Shown here piece by piece: positions 8,860 through 16,026 of a stretch of DNA of 64,000 nt (position 1 is the stretch's first letter; every line of letters begins with the position of its first letter). The notes beneath the pieces are model-generated. The model did not search any database, was not told the DNA's origin, and saw only the letters and a list, made by a program, of their open reading frames with translations. Source of the stretch: Alteromonadaceae bacterium M269. Its GTDB lineage: Bacteria > Pseudomonadota > Gammaproteobacteria > Enterobacterales > Alteromonadaceae. A program made the translations under genes and the position numbers. The stretch lies in assembly GCA_004353515.1 (NCBI GenBank), contig SMNZ01000002.1, positions 806,001 to 870,000 of the forward strand, read 5' to 3'.

Positions 8860-9417
8860 GTGTCATCGCAAGATTTATTTCAATACAAAGATTTGATTAA
8901 GTTGTTCAATCAATTGTTTTTGGATGCAACAAATACGCAGTTGGTAAAAGGTGACGAAGAACCCATTTACCTTCCTAAAGATGAAACAAATTCAACCCAC
9001 AGGGTTATTTTCGCCCACGGATTTTTTGCCAGTGCACTGCATGAAATAGCGCATTGGTGTTTGGCTGGTTCAAAAAGGCGTGAACTGGTGGACTATGGTT
9101 ATTGGTATGCGCCAGATGGTCGTGATGAACAACAACAAAAGGCGTTTGAGCAGGTTGAAGTTAAGCCTCAGGCTATTGAGTGGGCATTTAGCCTGGCCTG
9201 TGGTAAGTCGTTCGATGTGAGTATTGATAATTTATCGGGCGTCGAGACTGATAGGCGAGCCTTTAAAGAAAATGTGTTCAATCAACTGACGACTTACGCA
9301 AAAATTGGTTTTCCGGAGAGAGCTGAACAATTCATTGAAACCTTACGTAGGTTTTACAAGCAACCTTCTATTCAGAATCAACTTGAGGAACTAAGGTGCA
9401 ACGAAAATTTCGTTTAG
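8860..9417 (+). CDS. epmC: Elongation factor P hydroxylase EpmC
   Basis: 185 residues, as in E. coli EpmC (YfcM, 182). The protein has the metal-binding helix L-H-E-I-A-H-W-C (HExxH at 61-65) and the downstream E-V-K-P-Q-A-I-E-W block typical of the family. EpmC hydroxylates the beta-lysylated lysine of elongation factor P, the last step of a modification that helps ribosomes through polyproline stretches. The start is a GTG. The gene is followed, with overlap, by an NAD-kinase-like gene and yfcL, so this appears to be a three-gene operon. Confidence 0.93.
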   Translation: MSSQDLFQYKDLIKLFNQLFLDATNTQLVKGDEEPIYLPKDETNSTHRVIFAHGFFASALHEIAHWCLAGSKRRELVDYGYWYAPDGRDEQQQKAFEQVEVKPQAIEWAFSLACGKSFDVSIDNLSGVETDRRAFKENVFNQLTTYAKIGFPERAEQFIETLRRFYKQPSIQNQLEELRCNENFV

Positions 9418-10568
9418 GGTTAGTTATTAACCCTTATGCAGGGATCGGCGGCGCATTAGCATTAAAAGGCAGTGATGGCGCTGAGATCCGTGAAAAAGCC
9501 TTGGCTGAAGGTGCCGTTAAACAAGCCGAGAGTAAAACGCGCTTAGCGCTTGAAATCATGCTCCCTCTGCAGGAGGAGTGTCATATATATACGGCTACCG
9601 GAGAGATGGGGGAAGCTCTTTTAGTATCTCTTGGATTCAATACAACCGTTGTTTATTCCGCGGCTCAGGAACAAACAGAGGCTGAAGACACACAAGCTTG
9701 TGTGCAGGCTTTAATTGAGCAACAGGTTGACCTTATTTTGTTTGCTGGTGGAGATGGAACCGCCCGTAATATCTGTCAGCAAGTTGAAGACGCTTCTCAG
9801 GCTAATGATCAAAAGAATACGGTTCCCATTCCTGTGCTTGGTATACCTGCGGGCTGCAAAATTCACTCTGGCGTATTTGCAGTGACACCAAAAGCAGCAG
9901 GGCGTATTACCTCCATGCTGGCAAAAGGTGAGTTAGTCAATATTGATGACGCTGATGTTATGGATATAGATGAGAGTTTGTTTCGCGAAGGGCAGGTAAA
10001 AGCAAAGCGATATGGGCAGATGCGTGTGCCAAGTGAAGTCCAGTATATTCAGGCTGTGAAGCAAGGCGGAAAAGAGTCTGAAGAGGGTGTATTGCAAGAG
10101 ATCGCGGATTACCTGATTGATGAGATGGATGATGAAATCTATGTTATGGGATCCGGCTCAACTGTTGACTTTGTGATGCAGCAGCTTGGGCTGGATAACA
10201 CGCTATTAGGTGTTGACCTTGTTTACAATGAAGAGCTTGAAGCATCAGATGTTACTGGGCAACAATTGCTGTCTTATTTACAAGAACATTCAGATAAACC
10301 CTGTAAGCTGGTGATTACCTTAATTGGGGGGCAGGGGCATATCTTTGGTCGTGGTAATCAGCAACTGACACCCGATGTTATTCGCCATATTGGGATTCAG
10401 AACATCATTATTATTGCGAGTAAAACTAAATTACAAAACCTGAATGGAAGACCTTTGATTGCAGATACTGGTGACCCGGTGTTAGATAGCGATTTAGTCG
10501 GTTTCTTACCCGTTATTACCGGGTATCGTAATGAAGTCTTGTACCCCGTAGCGTCTCCAGGAGCATAA
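9396..10568 (+). CDS. ATP-NAD kinase family protein
   Basis: 390 residues. The N-terminus L-G-L-V-I-N-P-Y-A-G-I-G-G and the block I-L-F-A-G-G-D-G-T-A-R-N-I are the glycine-rich and G-G-D-G-T signatures of the NAD-kinase/diacylglycerol-kinase superfamily; G-I-P-A-G-C-K is the third conserved piece. It is longer than housekeeping NadK (about 290) and belongs to the divergent AcoX-like group. Substrate not determined. GTG start at 9396 has GAGGA at 9385-9389, six bases upstream, and overlaps the end of epmC by 22 bases, so translation is coupled. Conserved linkage with epmC suggests a related role, but none is proven. Confidence 0.88.
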   Translation: MQRKFRLGLVINPYAGIGGALALKGSDGAEIREKALAEGAVKQAESKTRLALEIMLPLQEECHIYTATGEMGEALLVSLGFNTTVVYSAAQEQTEAEDTQACVQALIEQQVDLILFAGGDGTARNICQQVEDASQANDQKNTVPIPVLGIPAGCKIHSGVFAVTPKAAGRITSMLAKGELVNIDDADVMDIDESLFREGQVKAKRYGQMRVPSEVQYIQAVKQGGKESEEGVLQEIADYLIDEMDDEIYVMGSGSTVDFVMQQLGLDNTLLGVDLVYNEELEASDVTGQQLLSYLQEHSDKPCKLVITLIGGQGHIFGRGNQQLTPDVIRHIGIQNIIIIASKTKLQNLNGRPLIADTGDPVLDSDLVGFLPVITGYRNEVLYPVASPGA

Positions 10569-10865
10569 ATGGCTGATACAGATAAGCAAATTTTTGAGCA
10601 GGCGGTAGAGCAATGTCAGCTCAAGTTTGATAGCTATGTAGAAAGTGGTACAGATGAAGAGCTTTTCTTATCGAGCTATTTATGTGGGCACTTTGACTTG
10701 GTTGTTGGGCAGGCTTTTATTAACAATCAATACTCATTGGAGCAATTGAATACCGCATTGCTTGATAGTCTTAAAAGTGCATTTGAAGACGATAACATGT
10801 CTGCTGGAGAGCGTGAGCAGCTCCTAGATTTATGGCAGGGATTGTATCGAGGTCTAAGTGAGTGA
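10569..10865 (+). CDS. yfcL: YfcL family protein
   Basis: 98 residues. The pattern D-E-E-L-F-L-S-S-Y-L-C-G-H-F-D-L-V matches the D-E-L-F-A-S-G-Y-L-R-G-H-L-T-L block of E. coli YfcL (92 residues), and the C-terminal L-x-D-x-W-x-x-L also fits. Function unknown. It begins immediately after the kinase-like gene; in E. coli yfcL neighbours mnmC and fabB, which lie about 5 kb downstream here. Confidence 0.85.
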   Translation: MADTDKQIFEQAVEQCQLKFDSYVESGTDEELFLSSYLCGHFDLVVGQAFINNQYSLEQLNTALLDSLKSAFEDDNMSAGEREQLLDLWQGLYRGLSE

Positions 10866-10941
10866 ACTCGCTAAATCTTTATTTGATGGTATAAGATAGG
10901 CTTATTTGAAAAACAGACCTTGGGGAAATGGAGAAAGAAAA

Positions 10942-11397
10942 ATGAGTGATAATATCTATGAAGCTCCGAACTCCGAATTAAGTTTAGAAACTGGGGAAGT
11001 CAAATTTACGAGAGCAACAACAGGTCAGCGCTTTTTAAATATGATCATTGATACTATTGGGTACTTTATTCTTGCCATGATTATTGGTGTGGTATTAGCG
11101 CTAGTGGGAGCTGACGCTTTGCTTGATTCGGTCAATGATTATGTTTTTGGCTTCGTTATCTTGAGTTTGTATTATGTTCCCTTTGAAGCTGCATATGGAA
11201 AGTCTCCGGCTAAGTTTATTACTAAAACCAAAGTAGTCGGCTTTGACAATAAACCTGCATCTTTTGGCCAAATTCTAGGACGTACGGTGACTCGTTTTGT
11301 ACCCTTTGAAGCATTTTCCTTTTTAGGCGGAAATGGTCAGCCTTTAGGGTGGCATGACAAATGGGCGAGAACTCAAGTCGTTTCTACTAAGAAGTGA
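10942..11397 (+). CDS. RDD family membrane protein
   Basis: 151 residues from ATG 10942, chosen for the GGAG at 10930-10933 eight bases upstream; the open frame reaches back to a TTG at 10906. After N-I-Y-E-A-P-N-S-E-L come two or three membrane segments and the RDD features: R-F-L-N-M-I-I-D in the first helix and G-K-S-P-A-K-F-I-T-K-T-K-V-V after the third. RDD proteins are small inner-membrane proteins, some linked to ion transport; no substrate can be named here. Confidence 0.85.
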   Translation: MSDNIYEAPNSELSLETGEVKFTRATTGQRFLNMIIDTIGYFILAMIIGVVLALVGADALLDSVNDYVFGFVILSLYYVPFEAAYGKSPAKFITKTKVVGFDNKPASFGQILGRTVTRFVPFEAFSFLGGNGQPLGWHDKWARTQVVSTKK

Positions 11398-11434
11398 TCT
11401 CCGTGTTTGTATAGCTTGACTTTAACGTAATCCT

Positions 11435-11680
11435 TTAGGCTTCAAACACAAAGGAACCTTTATTCCTTTGTAGGGCCTCTATTCGTGATATTTCATACTC
11501 AAGTGCATCATTTGTGCACTTCAATATTAAAGATAATGCGATATGCATATTCTTATTGTCAGATAACAGATCCATAAACTGGTCATTGGTGTGCAAGTCT
11601 TGAATTAAAGTTACGACTGTATGCAGGTTAATGAGAGTATCCTCAGGGTGGGTTTCAATCAAAGGGTTACGCTCTGTCAT
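11435..11680 (-). CDS. Small hypothetical protein
   Basis: 81 residues from ATG 11680, preceded on the minus strand by AAAGGAA seven bases upstream, a good ribosome-binding site. The frame is open further up to 11716 but without such support. Sequence is helical and acidic (T-L-I-N-L-H-T-V-V-T-L-I-Q-D-L), without signal peptide or membrane segment. I do not recognise it. It faces the repressor gene at 12131 across an AT-rich region. Confidence 0.6.
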   Translation of the reverse strand: MTERNPLIETHPEDTLINLHTVVTLIQDLHTNDQFMDLLSDNKNMHIALSLILKCTNDALEYEISRIEALQRNKGSFVFEA

Positions 11681-12130
11681 TGTTAATTTCCTTTTGCTTA
11701 ATACTGTGCCAATCAATGAGCTATTCCTATTTTATTTAATCAAGAGAGGGTGAGTCTGCTGCCTGATATTTTTCGTTACCTAGGTATTCCACTGACTTTT
11801 CGAATTATCATTATTTAAGATCCTGGAATCGGGCTAGGGATAATTTTTTGTATATTATGAGCCATATTCATGTTATATAAATTGTTATGGAATTTTTTAT
11901 TGTAAGTTTGCAATAGAAGTCACTGAGTATTAAGTTCGCTATAATGAATGGCTTTAGGTGGAGAAATCTAGGGTACCAGTGCTCTACAAACTTCATTTTG
12001 ACTATTCATATTTATGTCTTTAGATATCACTATAAAGACATTAAAGTGTCATTAAAAGGGCTTTGCGTCATATTTTTGTGGCTTTATTCTATGTGTTTGA
12101 TAATAAAAGTTATTTAATTAGGACTGTGTA
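11681..12130. promoter_or_regulatory. AT-rich divergent intergenic region with a perfect dyad
   Basis: No gene is seen in these 450 bases, which are clearly AT-richer than their surroundings. At 12014-12041 there is a perfect 9-bp inverted repeat, ATGTCTTTA and TAAAGACAT, with a ten-base spacer, and a weaker overlapping GACA/TGTC dyad follows at 12037-12050. These lie about 90-115 bases before the start of a repressor-like gene and are the best candidates for its operator. Confidence 0.55.
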
Positions 12131-12739
12131 GTGACTGCGACGGAATTTGGTGAATACATATTTAACATTCGAGATAGAGGTGGATTGTCTAGGCCTGCAT
12201 TCTCGAAGAAATGGGGCTATCACCCAAACACAATAAAAAGCTATGAAAAAGAAGGTCGATTGCCTCCTGTTGAGTATTTAGCTGCACTTTCAACTGAAAC
12301 AGGTGAGAGTTTCATTGGCTTGATTAAACGTCTCTTATCAACAGGGCCGTTGTCAAAATTAGACAGTTATCCTGATATTGAAAAGCTCTTTGATGAGATG
12401 CCTATGTTGCGTATTGATGAAGCAGATGCGGCATACGGCAAAGTTGGTGAAGGTGACACACATTTTATGGTGGACAGTGATGCAATGGCTCCCACTATAG
12501 CGAGTGGCGCACTTTTAACCTGTGATCACTTCTATTCATTTTCTCAGATAAAAGACGGTGCCATCATATTGCTAAAGATTGAAGGTAACTCAACCGTTAG
12601 GCGAGTCCAGTATGCTATTGATAATCAGATTATACTCAGCTGTGATAACGATAAATATCAATCAACAACTTTGTCGAAAGAAGCTTTTCAGGAACTCAAT
12701 GTTCTCGGGATAGTCCGATTTACGTTAAATCCAGTTTAG
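12131..12739 (+). CDS. HTH repressor with inactive S24/LexA-like domain
   Basis: 202 residues; GTG start with AGGA at 12120-12123 seven bases upstream. The N-terminus is a Cro/CI-type helix-turn-helix (L-S-R-P-A-F-S-K-K-W-G-Y, then T-I-K-S-Y-E-K-E-G-R). The C-terminal part has the S24 fold pattern: V-D-S-D-A-M-A-P-T-I-A-S-G aligns with the usual G-D-S-M-x-P-T-I-x-x-G-D, but the catalytic Ser is Ala118, and the position of the catalytic Lys reads R-R (157-158). Self-cleavage as in LexA or CI therefore looks impossible, although the fold may still dimerise. Likely a local regulator acting at the dyad at 12014-12041. Surrounding small unknown genes suggest an acquired patch. Confidence 0.8.
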   Translation: MTATEFGEYIFNIRDRGGLSRPAFSKKWGYHPNTIKSYEKEGRLPPVEYLAALSTETGESFIGLIKRLLSTGPLSKLDSYPDIEKLFDEMPMLRIDEADAAYGKVGEGDTHFMVDSDAMAPTIASGALLTCDHFYSFSQIKDGAIILLKIEGNSTVRRVQYAIDNQIILSCDNDKYQSTTLSKEAFQELNVLGIVRFTLNPV

Positions 12740-13034
12740 CTGGACTCAAATACTTAAAAAGAATGGATTATGTATTTGCTGCAATCATTAGTGCGATTAG
12801 AAATAGATTGAAGTCATGCTGAAAATCTAAAATAATGAGGATGTAGAGATAAAAACACGGAGCGTTGCATTACATGTTCAACGGAATGAATTTCTACCTA
12901 ATGTGGCTGCGCTCTGCTCCTAACGTTGTTCAAACGTGTCAAATAAACCCTAAAACTATAGTCAGTATCTTTGAGTTCATTCTTATAGATGCTCGATGTT
13001 CTGCTATTTCAACTTAATTCAATGGAAAATAATT

Positions 13035-13340
13035 ATGAGAAAACTTTTGTTCTTTATTGCTTTACTAGTATCAACCGAGTCGCTCGCAGCCATTGACAGG
13101 GATAAAACGGTGGCCATTATTGGATTAGAATCAACCACGGCACATTTCTTTGTTAATGAGGGGCTATCAGAGGAATGTCAGTATGGTGCTATGTATTTTA
13201 GAATAAACAATGATTTTGGAAAACTTGCATATTCAACACTGTTAACCGCAAAAACGAGTAAAGCCAAGATACGTAGGATTGTCTATTCAATAGACCCTGT
13301 GTCATCCAGATGCACCATGACATTTGTTGAAGTCGAATAA
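13035..13340 (+). CDS. Small secreted protein, first of a related pair
   Basis: 101 residues from ATG 13035, chosen because it gives a clean signal peptide (M-R-K-L-L-F-F-I-A-L-L-V, cut after S-L-A-A); the frame is open upstream to 12996. The mature domain of about 80 residues has two cysteines (in E-E-C-Q-Y-G and S-S-R-C-T-M), spaced to form one disulfide, and the block Y-S-T-L-L-T-A-K-T. The same plan recurs in the next gene. Small secreted proteins of this plan are common in marine gammaproteobacteria; I know no function. The roughly 295 bases upstream hold nothing I can identify. Confidence 0.65.
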   Translation: MRKLLFFIALLVSTESLAAIDRDKTVAIIGLESTTAHFFVNEGLSEECQYGAMYFRINNDFGKLAYSTLLTAKTSKAKIRRIVYSIDPVSSRCTMTFVEVE

Positions 13341-13384
13341 AAACTTACTTCAGTTAAGGAATAAGTAAAACGAAAAAGCTTGTT

Positions 13385-13714
13385 TTGATACTCGTCTTGT
13401 TTTTACCACTACCATCTTTTGCAGCGTGGTTGAATACATCAGGTAAGGTGACTAGCTTAGTCACTTATGCAACGACGAACACTATCCTCGTAGGGTTATC
13501 TGTCGATGGTGCAGACGTTGCTCAGTGTAGTAACAAAACTACCTTCGCTATAAGTAAAGATATTGATGCTGAAGCGAGAGCAAGAATGTATGCACTTTTG
13601 CTAGCTGCAAAAACCGCTGATACAACGGTTGTTGTTTCGTATCAGGATGCAGGAGGATGTGAACCTTGGAGTTCTAACCCGAGCGTTTACCGCAGAATTG
13701 TGAGGCTACAATAA
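13385..13714 (+). CDS. Small secreted protein, second of a related pair
   Basis: 109 residues from TTG 13385. The mature part repeats the plan of the preceding gene: C in V-A-Q-C-S-N, then M-Y-A-L-L-L-A-A-K-T, then G-G-C-E-P-W. The start is doubtful: from TTG 13385 the signal peptide has no positive N-region, but the frame continues upstream through codons for S-K-T-K-K-L-V preceded by an ATA at 13361-13363. With an ATG there the leader would be textbook. Either a rare start is used or a start codon has been lost. The stop lies in the left arm of a 13-bp hairpin. Confidence 0.6.
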   Translation: MILVLFLPLPSFAAWLNTSGKVTSLVTYATTNTILVGLSVDGADVAQCSNKTTFAISKDIDAEARARMYALLLAAKTADTTVVVSYQDAGGCEPWSSNPSVYRRIVRLQ

Positions 13715-13749
13715 CAGTTTAACTTAGCTTTTGATCTAAACTGTTATTG
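13709..13749 (+). terminator. Strong 13-bp hairpin at the end of the secreted-protein pair
   Basis: CAATAACAGTTTA (13709-13721) pairs without mismatch to TAAACTGTTATTG (13737-13749) over a 15-base loop. It includes the stop codon of the preceding gene. There is no T-run, so it may protect the 3' end of the message rather than terminate it. Confidence 0.5.
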
Positions 13750-13855
13750 ATGGCGCGAATTTTGCTTTAAACCTTCTATCGCAATCCAATTGCCGCTGGG
13801 GTGTAACGTAACTCATGTTGCAGCTAGCTGGAATAAGGTTGAATAGGACAATAAA

Positions 13856-14500
13856 GTGAAACAATCGCGCCATTCAATATATTTTAAAATACGCCAATGG
13901 GTAGGTATGCCGTTGATCGGTATAGGTGCTCTGATACTGCTTCAAGGCTGTGGTTCAACGAAAGTTACCGAGAGTGTTTCTGAACCTGCTACACATCATT
14001 CTTCACTTGGTAATGCCGAATTTTATACGAGCGCTTTAGCCGATGAGCTATTCGCTGGATTACGACCCAACACTAAAGCCCGCTTTGCTATAGCAACCTT
14101 CGTTCCGGTGACGACACTAAAATTTGATGCAGATAATCAAAACCCCCTGATGTTACTTGGGCACCAACTAGAGCAGGGAATGCTAACCGAAGCCAGTAAA
14201 AGAGGTTTTATTGCTCAAGACTATAAAGCAACGAACGATATAATTATTGAGAAAGAGGCAGATCGTGTCTTTTCGCGTGACGTGAGTGATCTATATCTTC
14301 ACCATCACAGTGTCGACTTTTATATTTCAGGCACTATCGTTGAACAGCAATACGGTGCGATCGTGAATGCCCGTATTATTAATGTGAAGAGTAAAGATGT
14401 TGTAGCAGCTGCGACGCAATTTTTTCCGTCTGACTTGTTTTGGCAGGCTGAAAGTGTGACGAGCCGAGGTGGCTTAATTTATCGCAGCAGTTCAGAGTAG
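13856..14500 (+). CDS. FlgO-family lipoprotein 1
   Basis: 214 residues; GTG start with AGGA at 13845-13848. An unusually long N-region precedes the lipobox L-Q-G-C (lipidated Cys near 32). The FlgO-like domain follows: A-D-E-L-F-A-G-L, I-A-T-F-V-P-V, L-G-H-Q-L-E-Q-G-M, D-Y-K-A-T, F-S-R-D-V-S-D-L, Y-I-S-G-T-I and I-V-N-A-R-I-I-N. FlgO was defined as an outer-membrane lipoprotein of Vibrio flagellar H-ring assembly, but no flagellar gene is visible here, so a flagellar role is uncertain. First of three tandem paralogs. Confidence 0.82.
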   Translation: MKQSRHSIYFKIRQWVGMPLIGIGALILLQGCGSTKVTESVSEPATHHSSLGNAEFYTSALADELFAGLRPNTKARFAIATFVPVTTLKFDADNQNPLMLLGHQLEQGMLTEASKRGFIAQDYKATNDIIIEKEADRVFSRDVSDLYLHHHSVDFYISGTIVEQQYGAIVNARIINVKSKDVVAAATQFFPSDLFWQAESVTSRGGLIYRSSSE

Positions 14501-14514
14501 TAGGAGCAAACCCA

Positions 14515-15291
14515 GTGAAAAATCTAACTTTAATTATTTTATTCTCGGTTGCGCTTGGCGGCTGCTCTGCAACTAAGTCTTTGTTTAATAAAAATAAATC
14601 AAATGAAACTAAGGTTGAAGAACCCGCAGTGCAGCCAGTTCATTTGGTCGATATTAAACCGGTGAATCGCACTACAGTGCTTCAACCAAACACACAGTCT
14701 CCTTCAGAGCATCCTTCGGTTCGTGTTGATAGTTTCGGGGCTGCATCTTTTCCCAATGGAGACCCTTTATACGCGGGTCGTGAGAATGGCTACGAGTCGC
14801 AACAGCTAACAAAAAATATTGGGAGCTACGCTCAGAATCTTGCGCAAAACCTTGTTTCCAATATGGAGTATTTAACCGATAAAACTCCCATAGGAATTAC
14901 TAGTTTTGTGATGCTCGATAGTGATTTACAGCAAACAAACTTGTTGGGGATGCAACTAGCTGAGTCCTTTGTTCACGAAATGCATAAGTTCCGTATTCCT
15001 GTGATCGACTTCAAAGCAACGGATTATATCCGGGTTACAGAAAATGGTGATTTCTTCCTTTCTCGCGACTTCTTAGAATTAAAAAATAAAGCGGCTCTGG
15101 ATTACATACTAACTGGAACTATGGTTAAGCATAGGGGGGGGTACCTGGTTAATGCACGTATTATTGGCATGAAGTCCAAGGCAGTTGTTGCTACAGCGCA
15201 GTCCCTTATTCCATTTTATGTGGCAGACGCTTTATTACCGAGTTCTGGCGGCAGAACAGATGGCGTAACACTTATTCAAGGTGATGAATAA
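14515..15291 (+). CDS. FlgO-family lipoprotein 2
   Basis: 258 residues, GTG start 14 bases after the previous stop with GGAG upstream. Lipobox L-G-G-C (Cys 17), then a Lys/Asn-rich linker and about 70 extra residues before the FlgO domain. The domain has the same order of blocks as its neighbours: G-I-T-S-F-V, L-G-M-Q-L-A-E-S-F, D-F-K-A-T-D-Y-I, F-L-S-R-D-F-L, Y-I-L-T-G-T-M and L-V-N-A-R-I-I-G. It overlaps the next gene by one base, so the three are co-transcribed. Confidence 0.85.
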   Translation: MKNLTLIILFSVALGGCSATKSLFNKNKSNETKVEEPAVQPVHLVDIKPVNRTTVLQPNTQSPSEHPSVRVDSFGAASFPNGDPLYAGRENGYESQQLTKNIGSYAQNLAQNLVSNMEYLTDKTPIGITSFVMLDSDLQQTNLLGMQLAESFVHEMHKFRIPVIDFKATDYIRVTENGDFFLSRDFLELKNKAALDYILTGTMVKHRGGYLVNARIIGMKSKAVVATAQSLIPFYVADALLPSSGGRTDGVTLIQGDE

Positions 15292-16013
15292 TGAAGGGTA
15301 AATTAGTCGCTTTATTTGCTTCCGTTGCTTTCCTGAATGGGTGTGCGACTAACCTAGTGCAACTCCCAAACTTTTGGCCTATAGAGCAAGAAAAGGAAGA
15401 AGAGGTTGTAGAGCCTGAGAAAGTAGAGGTTGTATCTACTAATGGTATTGGTGAAGACTACACTGACGATATTCCCATAACACAAACGGCTCAAACACCA
15501 GAAACGCAGTACATTGCGCTACCTCGCAGGACAAATCGCTACAGAGCTGACTATGTTCATAAAGATGTAAGTGATTATGCAGAACAATTAACGATTGAGT
15601 TGATACACAATCTGAATGGCATTAAAGCTGACGCTAGAGTTGGTGTGGCTTCTTTTGTCGATTTTGATTTCCAGCTTAAACGCGCAACACCTCTTGGGAA
15701 CCAATTAGCGGAGAGCTTTATTACTGAGCTTCAAGCGTTTGGTATCTCTGTGGTTGATTTTAAAGCCACTGGGAATGTGCAAGTCGGTACTGATGGCGAT
15801 TTCGTGTTTAGTCGTGAAGCATCTGAACTGGCGAGTCAGCAAGAGCTAGAATACGTTTTGTCAGGTACTTTAAGACACAACGAACGAGGCGTATTTGTTA
15901 ATGCCCGCATCATCTCCTTGCCGCATAGGCGAGTAGTGGCTGCAGGCAAAACCTTTATTCCGCAAGTCGTAATTGAGTCTTCGATACCTGACTATTCTTT
16001 AGTTGCACTATAG
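15291..16013 (+). CDS. FlgO-family lipoprotein 3
   Basis: 240 residues; its ATG shares the last base of the preceding TAA. Lipobox L-N-G-C (Cys 18), then an acidic linker rich in E and V before the FlgO domain (V-A-S-F-V-D-F, L-G-N-Q-L-A-E-S-F, D-F-K-A-T, F-S-R-E-A-S-E-L, Y-V-L-S-G-T-L, F-V-N-A-R-I-I-S). Copies 2 and 3 resemble each other more than either resembles copy 1. A hetero-oligomeric outer-membrane ring is one possible reading, not shown by the sequence. It converges with mnmC. Confidence 0.85.
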   Translation: MKGKLVALFASVAFLNGCATNLVQLPNFWPIEQEKEEEVVEPEKVEVVSTNGIGEDYTDDIPITQTAQTPETQYIALPRRTNRYRADYVHKDVSDYAEQLTIELIHNLNGIKADARVGVASFVDFDFQLKRATPLGNQLAESFITELQAFGISVVDFKATGNVQVGTDGDFVFSREASELASQQELEYVLSGTLRHNERGVFVNARIISLPHRRVVAAGKTFIPQVVIESSIPDYSLVAL

Positions 16014-16026
16014 GCAACGACGCGTT

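Noticed and set aside
11400..13800. Prophage remnant
   Set aside because: Apart from the repressor there is no integrase, structural or lysis gene and no attachment site; only a small accessory patch can be claimed.
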